Shown here in pieces: positions 52,398 to 59,731 of a stretch of DNA of 64,000 nt. Source of the stretch: JAUMBM01 sp964645715 (GTDB lineage: Bacteria > Bacteroidota > Bacteroidia > Chitinophagales > Saprospiraceae); contig CAZYAO010000004.1 of assembly GCA_964645715.1 (NCBI GenBank), positions 1-64,000 on the forward strand, in the 5' to 3' direction. How positions within the stretch are numbered: position 1 is the stretch's first letter; each line of letters begins with the position of its first letter. Position numbers and translations under genes: made by a program. The notes beneath the pieces are model-generated. The model was not told where the DNA came from. It did no database searches and worked only from the letters and a program-made list of their open reading frames with translations.

Positions 52398-52427
52398 GTG
52401 ACACTTATTACCACTTTTAGACACTTT
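52398..52427 (-). promoter_or_regulatory. Three MraZ-binding boxes in 10-bp register
   Basis: Read on the minus strand: AAAGTGTCTA, AAAGTGGTAA, TAAGTGTCAC, three contiguous 10-base units. This is the known architecture of MraZ operators (GTG-containing repeats every 10 bases, such as AAAGTG[T/G]N3 in mollicutes). It lies 38 bases upstream of mraZ, overlapping its promoter. The rest of the 463-base divergent gap 52360-52822 holds only the promoter of the next gene as far as I can see. Confidence 0.8.
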
Positions 52428-52785
52428 TTTTGCAATTATATGTTTTTTTCTGTTCTGCCTGCTCAAATGGTGTGCCAGACTATAGTTCTCGTAAGCCCAA
52501 TGGCCCTAAAAAATCGCCTTATGAGCACATATTTTTGGCTTTCACCTCCTTATCAACACATTTTCGGGACTCTGACGAGTTTTTTTATCCACTGACGGCT
52601 GTATTGGCTCGTGTCAAAAAGTGGGAATCTTTTTTCAAAAACGGAGCTTACCCACTGGCAGAAAGCTATGCAGGGCTGAAGGCTGCCCACTGCAGTAAGC
52701 AAACAACCAACACAACCGCTGGTCAGCCTACAAAGGCTGTTGTGAATTATTTGTAAAAATGCCCTCCAAAGAAAAAAAATACAGC

Positions 52786-52793
52786 TATCTTTG
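52786..52793 (+). promoter_or_regulatory. -7 promoter box for the glycosyltransferase gene
   Basis: TATCTTTG, an exact TAnnTTTG match, 29 bases before the ATG at 52823. No clear -33 element. Confidence 0.5.
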
Positions 52794-52822
52794 GCCATCG
52801 TTAAATGTCTATGGGCTAAACA

Positions 52823-53545
52823 GTGAGTGACTGCCTGGTTATCATACCTACCTTCAATGAGCGGGAGAATATTGTTCGCATGATCGAAACAGTGTTCAGC
52901 CTCCCGCACCCCTTTCACGTTCTGATTGTTGACGACGGCTCTCCGGACGGCACGGCTGTGCTCATCAAGGAGCAACAGCTAGTTTTTCCTGACAAGTTGT
53001 TTCTCATTGAGCGCAAAGGCAAGCTAGGGCTCGGCACGGCTTACATCGCCGGGTTTCGCTGGGGCCTTGCGCGTGACTACCAGTATTTTTTCGAAATGGA
53101 TGCGGACTTCAGCCACCCCCCTGCCGATTTGGTGCGCCTCTATGAGGCTTGTGCCAGGCAAGGTGCTGATTTGGCAGTTGGTTCACGCTACGTCCGCGGT
53201 GGTAAGCTCGAAAATTGGCCTATGGACAGAATTTTGCTGTCATACGGTGCTTCGCTTTACGTGCGTGTCATCACCGGCATGCCCGTGAAAGATCCTACAG
53301 CGGGCTTTGTTTGCTACCGGAGGCGTGTACTGGAGACCATGGATTTGGAAGCTATCCGTTTCATCGGCTATGCTTTCCAGATTGAAATGAAATTTACGGC
53401 CCGCAGGCTTGGTTTCTCCATTGTTGAAGTTCCGATTACCTTTAGTGACCGCATTGAGGGATCGTCTAAGATGTCTAAAGGAATCGTCAAAGAGGCTGTT
53501 CTGGGCGTTCTCAAAATGAAATGGCGTTCATTGTTTCAGTCATAA
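52823..53545 (+). CDS. GT2 glycosyltransferase, dolichol/polyprenol-phosphate mannosyltransferase-like
   Basis: A 240-residue soluble or membrane-associated GT-A enzyme similar to DPM1: it likely transfers a sugar from a nucleotide donor to polyprenyl phosphate for cell-surface glycan or glycoprotein synthesis. Seen are VIIPTFNERENIVRMI, the nucleotide-binding IVDDGSPDGTA, the DxD metal site EMDADFSHPP, GSRYVRGG and the acceptor motif DPTAGFVCYRR, with EVPITFSDRIEGSSKM at the end. There is no C-terminal transmembrane domain, so it is the short DPM1 type. It is divergent from mraZ. The sugar cannot be told. Confidence 0.93.
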   Translation: MSDCLVIIPTFNERENIVRMIETVFSLPHPFHVLIVDDGSPDGTAVLIKEQQLVFPDKLFLIERKGKLGLGTAYIAGFRWGLARDYQYFFEMDADFSHPPADLVRLYEACARQGADLAVGSRYVRGGKLENWPMDRILLSYGASLYVRVITGMPVKDPTAGFVCYRRRVLETMDLEAIRFIGYAFQIEMKFTARRLGFSIVEVPITFSDRIEGSSKMSKGIVKEAVLGVLKMKWRSLFQS

Positions 53546-53549
53546 ATGC

Positions 53550-53579
53550 AATTTTGGGCGGCACTGGCCGCCCAAAATT
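53550..53579. terminator. Hairpin terminator after the glycosyltransferase gene
   Basis: Perfect 13-base arms (AATTTTGGGCGGC and its complement) with a four-base loop, starting five bases after the stop. The A/T flanks make it usable from both directions for the convergent pair. Confidence 0.7.
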
Positions 53580-53622
53580 ACGCCATACCAGTACCATGCC
53601 CCTCAGTCGAAGCTACTGCCAT

Positions 53623-53961
53623 TCAGCCCTCCCGCAGTAGTCCACCCAACCAGCCACCCAATCCGGCCAGCACAGCTCCCAGCAGTGCGGTGACCACTAC
53701 CAGCAGGCCACCACTGAGTCCTCCCAAGAGTTCCCCTACCCGGGCAGATAGTATTCCTTCATTCAGGTGATTCATCCATGCAGCGCTGCCACCCCACAGA
53801 ATGCCCCCGCCCACAGCTGCCCAGATCAGCGATGGCACAGGCTTGAGCCCTACTGCCCAGGCGATGACCAACGACAACAAAGCCACCCCATACCAGGGGG
53901 CAATGCTGTGAACCGCCCAACCGACGACAGCGATGACCACTGCCAATACTATTCCTTTCAT
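53623..53961 (-). CDS. Small hydrophobic membrane protein, unknown function
   Basis: A 112-residue protein that is almost entirely hydrophobic. Segments are near residues 2-22 (MKGIVLAVVIAVVGWAVHSI), 24-40 and 43-60, with a glycine-rich last one (LLVVVTALLGAVLAGLGGW). An in-frame start at 54051 lies inside the acylase gene and gives an arginine-rich extension, so I prefer 53961, which is 31 bases after the acylase stop. It follows the acylase on the same strand and may be co-transcribed. No family recognised. Confidence 0.6.
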   Translation of the reverse strand: MKGIVLAVVIAVVGWAVHSIAPWYGVALLSLVIAWAVGLKPVPSLIWAAVGGGILWGGSAAWMNHLNEGILSARVGELLGGLSGGLLVVVTALLGAVLAGLGGWLGGLLREG

Positions 53962-53992
53962 AATAAGCCAAGTTATCGCTTTTAAAAAGCCC

Positions 53993-56437
53993 CTATTGAA
54001 AATCCCATACCCGGGCAAATGCCTTCTTTTGGGCAGCCGATTCGTCGGCAAGGAAAAGCAAGTCGAAATATTTTCCTTCTACCCAAGGTTGCAGCCCTGT
54101 CTGAAAATACGGGCTGCCCGGATTGCCCGACTGTCCACCGGGATATACCCCCCATGATTTGACAGGCGTAGAAAGTTCTACCACAAACCGCCACGAAGGT
54201 CCGTTCGTTCTGGTCTGGGCGTTGGGCGCATCTTTGAAACCTCCCGTGATGAGTGTGGATGAACCCATGCCTGGCAGCCGCGCCAAGTGCGCGACAGTTG
54301 CCTGCTGGTGCAAAGCCCATGTACAGGACTCCGTATGATAAGTCCCTGCCAATTCCTCCGTCGTTTTTTCCCAGGCTATAGCCACCAGATCGGAGGCTGT
54401 CTCCACAACGGCTGTCGTTGTCTTATCATCAAATACAGGGTGAGCTGGTTGCCTAGACAGCAGCTCAACCGTCACCCAGTTTTCGGGATAGGTGAGTTTA
54501 TTGGAATCGGGATGCGTATACAGCTCATCGTAGGCGAGTCGGTAAAGGTGATTGTACCAAGTAGTAAACACTACCGCCGGGCGGGAAGCAGCCGTAAAAG
54601 TGTAATCCCACTTTTTAATATCCGCATACATCTGTCTGGCCATCTCATCGCGGAAAGAAGGATCACTACCCAGCAGGGATAGCATTACCGGCAGCGTTTC
54701 TGCTGCCCGAAGTGTATAATTGTCGAGTTGCAACGCCTTCAGGTCATCAACGGTAGCTTTATTCATTTTGCCGAGGCGATTGTTGATATAGCGCCCTCTG
54801 TAGTCATCAAAGTAACCATTGTAATAGTAAGGATAATCGGGCCCTGTAGACTGCTGGTTGGCACTCGACACAAAACCACGTTCGGGATTGCGCGTGCGCG
54901 GTATGTGTTCAAAAGGAATGAACCCTGCCCAACCATTAGCCGACTCTTTACCCTCTGCAACGAAGCGCCCCTGTCCTTGGGATTTCAACGGAAATTTGCC
55001 CGTCACGGTCATGGCAATATCACCATCGCGGCTTGCAAAGACGAAATTTTGAGCCGGTGAGTCCCAACCTTTCAGCGCCTCCTGATAGTCGTCATAATTT
55101 TTGCCGGCCATAAGGCGCAGGAAGCCCCCAATTTCATGATGCGATTTTTGCCCGGGCTTATCGTGTGCAATCCAGCGCATAGCCAGGTCTTTATCTGTAG
55201 AATTTGCATCGCTGTACACTACAGGTCCCCAGACCGTCCAAGGAGTGCGCTCCAATATTGGCTTGCTTTGCCCGCGCACATAAATGGTGTCGGTATGCCA
55301 ATCCGTTGCTTTGGGCAGCCCATCGAGCAGGTAGTGACTGCGAGTACTGTCCGTCCAGCTAACCCGATGCCAGTCAAGCACATCGTGAGAAACATTGGTC
55401 ACCCCCCAGGCTATGTGTTCGTTGTGGCCAATGATAATACCGGGAACACCCGGCAACGATACACCGTAGGCATTGATTGAAGGCGTATGTATCTGTACTT
55501 CATACCATATAGAAGGCAGCGTAAGTGCCAGGTGCGGATCATTGCACAGGATAGGATGGCCGCTGGCCGTACGCTGCCCTGCCACCGCCCAGTTATTGCT
55601 GCCAATTCCTTCCGGACGCTGTGCTTCGAGCTTGTAGGGGAGACGTGCCCCCAGCTGCACGGCTGCCGCCTCAGGTTCTTCTACGGGTACCGGTGAAAAA
55701 TCCCAGGCAGTACCGGCAGGTACTACCGGCGAATCGTAGGGATTTCGATCGGGGAATAAAACACCGAACAGCTCTTCGCCCAGCAAGTTGCGTGTGTGGG
55801 TAGCAGCTATGTCATCATTTTTTCCACACAAGGTCTCTGCCATACTTTTAAAAAAGAGCGCCGACTTGAAGGGCGACCAGGGCTCTGGTTCGTAGCCCAG
55901 CAGCAAGAACTCCAGCGGATACTCACAGGGCTGAAGGCTCTCAATATAAGCATTGACACCGTCGGCATATTGCTGTAGAATAGCGTACTCCTCCGGCTCA
56001 TTCATCCAGGCAGCCAGGCTGTTGGCTGCCGCTGTCACCAAGCCCTTGCGCCGCTGCAGCTTGTCGCGCTCCAGCGCACGCTCGCCCACCACCTCTGAAA
56101 GACGGCCACTCACGGCACGCACCGCCATGTCCATCTGCCAAAGCCTGTGGTACGCTGTTACATAGCCTTGTATGAAGACCGCGTCCTTGACATCATCGGC
56201 AAAAATATGCGGCACCTGACGGTCATCAAAATACACCCGCCCTTTGGCCGGCAAGCTGGAAAATTGTTCCTGTGCACGATCGGTCTTCACAGACTCTGCC
56301 CGTTTCCAGAAACCCGTGTGGGGGCAAAAAAACCTGCCCACTGCCGGCAGGCTGCTACCGCCAAGGCCGTGCGTATCGCCTGCCCATATCACGACTATCA
56401 GCAGGGCGGCACCTATCCAGAACTTTATTTGCTTCAT
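53993..56437 (-). CDS. Penicillin acylase family (Ntn-hydrolase) amidase
   Basis: An 814-residue periplasmic amidase made as a precursor that cuts itself. A signal-anchor-like start (FWIGAALLIVVIWAG) is followed by the alpha-chain region (about residues 45-240), a spacer and then the beta chain, whose N-terminal nucleophile is Ser280 in EGIGSNNWAVAG. Other conserved parts are NDPHLALTLPSIWYEV and GVPGIIIGHNEHIAWGVTN. The family includes penicillin G acylases, cephalosporin acylases and acyl-homoserine-lactone acylases; the physiological substrate is unknown, and quorum-signal degradation or cell-wall-related amide cleavage are both possible. Catalytic residues appear intact. Confidence 0.93.
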   Translation of the reverse strand: MKQIKFWIGAALLIVVIWAGDTHGLGGSSLPAVGRFFCPHTGFWKRAESVKTDRAQEQFSSLPAKGRVYFDDRQVPHIFADDVKDAVFIQGYVTAYHRLWQMDMAVRAVSGRLSEVVGERALERDKLQRRKGLVTAAANSLAAWMNEPEEYAILQQYADGVNAYIESLQPCEYPLEFLLLGYEPEPWSPFKSALFFKSMAETLCGKNDDIAATHTRNLLGEELFGVLFPDRNPYDSPVVPAGTAWDFSPVPVEEPEAAAVQLGARLPYKLEAQRPEGIGSNNWAVAGQRTASGHPILCNDPHLALTLPSIWYEVQIHTPSINAYGVSLPGVPGIIIGHNEHIAWGVTNVSHDVLDWHRVSWTDSTRSHYLLDGLPKATDWHTDTIYVRGQSKPILERTPWTVWGPVVYSDANSTDKDLAMRWIAHDKPGQKSHHEIGGFLRLMAGKNYDDYQEALKGWDSPAQNFVFASRDGDIAMTVTGKFPLKSQGQGRFVAEGKESANGWAGFIPFEHIPRTRNPERGFVSSANQQSTGPDYPYYYNGYFDDYRGRYINNRLGKMNKATVDDLKALQLDNYTLRAAETLPVMLSLLGSDPSFRDEMARQMYADIKKWDYTFTAASRPAVVFTTWYNHLYRLAYDELYTHPDSNKLTYPENWVTVELLSRQPAHPVFDDKTTTAVVETASDLVAIAWEKTTEELAGTYHTESCTWALHQQATVAHLARLPGMGSSTLITGGFKDAPNAQTRTNGPSWRFVVELSTPVKSWGVYPGGQSGNPGSPYFQTGLQPWVEGKYFDLLFLADESAAQKKAFARVWDFQ

Positions 56438-56524
56438 ATAGTTAAATAGTCATCGCTGTTGACAAAATGGCTTATCACGCTACATCCCACAGCAGAATTA
56501 TCTGCAGAAAAAAACTCGGCTACA

Positions 56525-56568
56525 TCGAAACGTACTTGGGCAGCTGACGTTGCTCGGGTATGTTTCGA
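56525..56568 (+). ncRNA. Continuous 20-bp RNA-type hairpin with G-U pairs (plus strand)
   Basis: Positions 56525-56544 pair with 56549-56568 without a bulge around a four-base loop. Fifteen pairs are Watson-Crick and five are G-U (32/61, 36/57, 37/56, 39/54, 43/50, as 565nn). On the minus strand the five would be C-A mismatches, so the fold is only good as plus-strand RNA. It lies 87 bases before the lipoprotein start and may belong to its leader. Confidence 0.5.
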
Positions 56569-56574
56569 ACTGAC

Positions 56575-56614
56575 GTTTATTTTTTTGATTTTCACAAAAA
56601 TCAAAAAAGTAAAC
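56575..56614 (+). repeat. T/A-rich hairpin beside the G-U hairpin
   Basis: Eighteen-base arms (GTTTATTTTTTTGATTTT against AAAATCAAAAAAGTAAAC) with a four-base loop; the one irregular pair is U-G on the plus strand. The core matches the hairpin at 26605-26650. It sits in a divergent gap, so it cannot be a simple terminator of either neighbour. Confidence 0.55.
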
Positions 56615-56654
56615 ATGTATTTGAAACACTTCCAAATAAACTTTTGCTCAAGAT

Positions 56655-57215
56655 ATGAAAAATTATTTTTCCATTGCCATCATACTAGCAATGCTGTTGG
56701 CGACCGGTTGTCGGGTTGAGACGCCGGCAGTAGGCGAAGCGACCAACGACCCCCGATTCAGGGTTGCCGAGCCCAACAAGCTTTTTTTCAAAAATATCCG
56801 GCAGATTGATTACCGGCAGCCGGTATTCGAGAGCAGCCGGCCGGAAGTCTATGTACACGTCGACTGGCCCCAGCAGCAGGCTGATCACTGGCGGCTGGCC
56901 ATAGAACATCATTGGCTGGCAGATGAAGCTTACCTTAGCTTTATTCCGCCTGCTCATCTGACCGACAGCACGCAATGGATCATGCGTGTCTCCACAGACC
57001 AGTCACAGCCTGCGGTGCAGCGGTTGGACCTCGACTCTCCGGCCTCTCAGTACGAAGCCGGCAAACAGCTGCTGCAGTGTCTGCTCACGCAAAAAACCAT
57101 TTCCTTATACACGGAGGGAGGCAGTCACCACTATGAGCTGTTTACCGTCGAAGCCGATCAGAAAAACGGAATGACCACCCTGCATGACTATTTTCAGCTG
57201 GTCAGTAAGCGATGA
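56655..57215 (+). CDS. Putative lipoprotein, function unknown
   Basis: A 186-residue protein with a lipoprotein signal (FSIAIILAMLLATGC, lipidated Cys at about residue 19) and a soluble domain of mixed strands and helices, with NDPRFRVAEPNKLFFKNIR near the start and LYTEGGSHHYELFTVEA near the end. No transmembrane segment after the signal. I do not recognise the family. It stands alone between the divergent acylase and the convergent MFS gene; its leader holds two hairpins and it ends just before a 44-bp perfect palindrome. Confidence 0.75.
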   Translation: MKNYFSIAIILAMLLATGCRVETPAVGEATNDPRFRVAEPNKLFFKNIRQIDYRQPVFESSRPEVYVHVDWPQQQADHWRLAIEHHWLADEAYLSFIPPAHLTDSTQWIMRVSTDQSQPAVQRLDLDSPASQYEAGKQLLQCLLTQKTISLYTEGGSHHYELFTVEADQKNGMTTLHDYFQLVSKR

Positions 57216-57220
57216 TGCTC

Positions 57221-57264
57221 AGGTAAAACTTTTTGGCGGCTGCAGCCGCCAAAAAGTTTTACCT
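57221..57264. terminator. 44-bp perfect palindrome between convergent genes
   Basis: The two 22-base halves (AGGTAAAACTTTTTGGCGGCTG and its exact complement) match without one error. It begins five bases after the lipoprotein stop and ends six bases before the MFS stop. A GC core with T/A flanks suits a bidirectional terminator. Confidence 0.75.
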
Positions 57265-57270
57265 CTAATC

Positions 57271-58485
57271 TTACTTTTTTTCCACCAACAAAAAACCAAG
57301 CCCGGACAACAAGCCTACTGCCCCCATGACCCACAACAAGCCCTCAAACCCCCAGCGCTCGGCCCAGGCCAGGCCAAAAGAAGGTGCTATAATAAATGCA
57401 AGCGCCCAGGCGATAGACTGTAAGCCCATGTACTCGCCGCGCCGCGCTATGGGTGCCCGCGCGGCCACCCAAGTATTCATGAAAGGCATGCTCAGCATTT
57501 CGCCGAAGGTAATGATAATGATAAAAAAAACGGCAGGCCAGAGTGAGCCGCCAAAACTGGCGAGAACTACAAAAGAAAGCCCCACCAGCAGCCCCCCGAA
57601 TGCGATGATTGGCAGAATTCTCGCCCGCCTCTCTGCCACGTGTACCAACGGCATTTCTACGGCTGCAATTAGCAGCCCGTTGAGCGTAAAAAGATAGCCA
57701 ATTTGTAACTCCGTATACTGCCAGTCCTGCTTAAAATATACAGGCAGCACACTAAAAAACTGCATAAAAGCAATGGCCTGCAGGCTGATCAGCAGCACAA
57801 AGAACAAAAAAAGCCAGTCGCGATAGGCTGACCGGTCGCTGGCAGGCAATGCATCCATCTCCCTCCCTTCATCTTTGGCTGCCTGCACTGACTCAATGCG
57901 CTTGGGAAAACTAAGCTTATAAGCGATAGCAGCAAACAGGCAGGTAAGTCCATTGGCCCAAAACAAAGCCGCGTATCCTAATCCGGCAATCAGCCAGCCT
58001 CCGACTACCGGTCCCAAGGCAAAGCCCAGGTTGATGGCCAGCCGCAGCAATCCATAGGAACGAGAAAGCGTATCTTTGGTACTAAAATACGCAATGGCCG
58101 CCTGGTTGGCCGGCCGAAAAGCATCGGTGACCATGCTGAGCACAAAAATTCCTATACTCATAGTCACTATGGTGTCCAGCTGCCCCACGACCCAAAAACA
58201 CAATCCACTGCCAATGAGCGTCCAGAGCTGCACCCTGTAAAACCCCGTCCGGTCTGTAAACCAACCGCCTACATAAGAGCCCACGATTGACCCAAAGCCA
58301 TAGCTGCTCATGACAATGCCCGCATCCTGCAGGCTGTACCCGCGCTGCCCTGTGAGGAAGACCGTCAGAAAAGGAATCACCATAGAACCAGCCCGATTAA
58401 TCAGCAGGACCAGCGACAACAACCATACTTCCCGGGAGAGACCCGAAAAAGACGAACGATACAAATCAATAGTTCGGTGAAACAT
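57271..58485 (-). CDS. Major facilitator superfamily transporter
   Basis: A 404-residue, 12-helix inner-membrane transporter, probably a proton-coupled exporter of the MdtH-like drug/metabolite group. The loop between helices 2 and 3 reads GGWFTDRTGFYRVQLW, the typical MFS motif A region; a charged central loop of about 35 residues separates the two halves. I chose the start at 58485 (MFHRTIDLYRSSF), because the in-frame extension to 58611 is polar and of low quality. It lies downstream of the DUF1573 gene on the same strand but two hairpins separate them. Substrate unknown. Confidence 0.88.
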   Translation of the reverse strand: MFHRTIDLYRSSFSGLSREVWLLSLVLLINRAGSMVIPFLTVFLTGQRGYSLQDAGIVMSSYGFGSIVGSYVGGWFTDRTGFYRVQLWTLIGSGLCFWVVGQLDTIVTMSIGIFVLSMVTDAFRPANQAAIAYFSTKDTLSRSYGLLRLAINLGFALGPVVGGWLIAGLGYAALFWANGLTCLFAAIAYKLSFPKRIESVQAAKDEGREMDALPASDRSAYRDWLFLFFVLLISLQAIAFMQFFSVLPVYFKQDWQYTELQIGYLFTLNGLLIAAVEMPLVHVAERRARILPIIAFGGLLVGLSFVVLASFGGSLWPAVFFIIIITFGEMLSMPFMNTWVAARAPIARRGEYMGLQSIAWALAFIIAPSFGLAWAERWGFEGLLWVMGAVGLLSGLGFLLVEKK

Positions 58486-58652
58486 TGTAGATGGGTTGGG
58501 GCTTGTAGCCCGGACTGTACCAAAAAATAAGGCTGTCTCCGTACACGATTTGGCGGTATTGGCGGCCAGCGTATCTTGGGATTCAATAGTTGACTTCGGT
58601 TTTGAGGGCAAAAATCCAAAACAACCATTGAAACAGCATTTTATACAATGAA

Positions 58653-58700
58653 CAAAAGCTCGTTTTTAATTTTTCGGAAAAAATTAAAAACGAGCTTTTG
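58653..58700. repeat. T/A-rich hairpin, perfect 22-bp arms
   Basis: Arms CAAAAGCTCGTTTTTAATTT-type of 22 bases each, perfect, with a four-base loop (58675-58678). Paired with the GC-cored hairpin at 58706-58739. The 338-base gap 58486-58823 holds these two and no gene I can support. Confidence 0.6.
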
Positions 58701-58705
58701 CTTAG

Positions 58706-58739
58706 ATGCCTTTGGGCGGCTCAAACTGCCCAAAGGCAT
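58706..58739 (-). terminator. GC-cored hairpin after the DUF1573 gene
   Basis: Perfect 12-base arms ATGCCTTTGGGC / GCCCAAAGGCAT with a ten-base loop, about 85 bases after the stop of the DUF1573 gene and five bases from the T/A-rich hairpin. Confidence 0.5.
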
Positions 58740-58823
58740 TACAGGTAGCAGCTTACAGTTGCAACTGCCAACCTAAAAGGAGCGTGCATTCAGCAAACCC
58801 CTGCTTGCAACAGTCGTTGCAAA

Positions 58824-59318
58824 TTAGTTGTTCTTGAACATGCCATTGTTGTTGGCAGGCAGACCTTCTGGCTCAGCAGGCTTCGCCTCTACCTTACCAC
58901 TAATCTTCAGCATTACATTTTCGCCACCGCTGGTCGTAATGGTAACCGTCTTAGTGAAAGGACCCACGCGATTTGTGTCATAGCGTACAGCAATTTCACC
59001 TTTCTCCCCTGGCTGGACAGCCTCACGAGGCCACTCAGGTACCGTACAGCCACAGCTGCCTCTTGCATTAGAGATTGTCAGCGGCGTATCACTTACATTG
59101 GTGAAATAAAACTTGCGCAGTGGCTCCGATCCTTGCTGGATGGTACCATAGTCGACCTCCGTGGCATCAAATTTGATCTGCGAGGGCGCAGCAGGCTGTG
59201 CAACGTCCTGAAAAACAGGCGCATTGCTTTTATCAACGGGAGCGGCAGGTTGTGCTTGTCCAAACGCTGCGCCACATACACCCAAAGCGAGGGCGAATAC
59301 AGAAAAAATACGCTTCAT
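58824..59318 (-). CDS. DUF1573 domain secreted protein
   Basis: A 164-residue exported protein with a signal peptide (IFSVFALALGVCGAAFGQ). An Ala/Pro linker and one Ig-like DUF1573 domain (about residues 55-145) follow, containing FDATEVDYGTIQQGSEPLRK, the signature SNARGSCGCTVPEWPREAV and VRYDTNRVGPFTKTVTI. DUF1573 proteins are abundant in Bacteroidota and of unknown function. The start at 59318 is favoured because it places the signal peptide at the N-terminus and lies 43 bases from a perfect TATCTTTG promoter box. Confidence 0.93.
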   Translation of the reverse strand: MKRIFSVFALALGVCGAAFGQAQPAAPVDKSNAPVFQDVAQPAAPSQIKFDATEVDYGTIQQGSEPLRKFYFTNVSDTPLTISNARGSCGCTVPEWPREAVQPGEKGEIAVRYDTNRVGPFTKTVTITTSGGENVMLKISGKVEAKPAEPEGLPANNNGMFKNN

Positions 59319-59360
59319 TGCAATTGTATTTATTCGTTTGCGTAAGTTAATTGAATACGG

Positions 59361-59368
59361 CAAAGATA
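59361..59368 (-). promoter_or_regulatory. -7 promoter box for the DUF1573 gene
   Basis: Minus strand TATCTTTG, an exact TAnnTTTG match. The 413-base divergent gap 59319-59731 contains this, the opposing box at 59645-59652, and nothing else that I recognise. Confidence 0.55.
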
Positions 59369-59644
59369 ATTAAATCCGCGATATTGAATGGTTAATGATT
59401 CGTTAATGGCGAATGTCTTTAGGCATAACGCACAAAGGAGGCCGGATGTTTTATTGACGTGGTACATTCACTTTTTCTTGTACCCTGCCAACAGAATTAC
59501 ACATAACGTACTTTGGCAGCGAAAGCACCAAAGCACGTTGTGCGACAGCCTGCACAGCGCAATCGACTGGCCACCCTGCGGCCGCTGGCAACAAACAATC
59601 GGCACATTTTTTTGTATCCTCTTTATCGGGCCATCGAATTGCGC

Positions 59645-59652
59645 TATCTTTG
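59645..59652 (+). promoter_or_regulatory. -7 promoter box for the fused E1 gene
   Basis: TATCTTTG, an exact TAnnTTTG match, giving a 5' leader of about 70 bases before the ATG at 59732. Confidence 0.55.
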
Positions 59653-59731
59653 CAGGCGGAAAGTGACTGCTGGCAGCCTTCCCCTCCTGACACCCGACCA
59701 CCTGAGCCAACGAACCAAATAAGACGCAAAT

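Noticed and set aside
52430..52756. 108-codon plus-strand frame between mraZ and the glycosyltransferase gene
   Set aside because: Composition and codon use look random, there is no domain, and it would place a gene over the divergent promoters; the glycosyltransferase promoter box lies just after it.
58486..58611. Upstream extension of the MFS gene
   Set aside because: The 42 extra residues are polar, end in a non-membrane stretch and contain a run of Ser/Thr; MFHRTIDLYRS at 58485 leads directly into the first helix.
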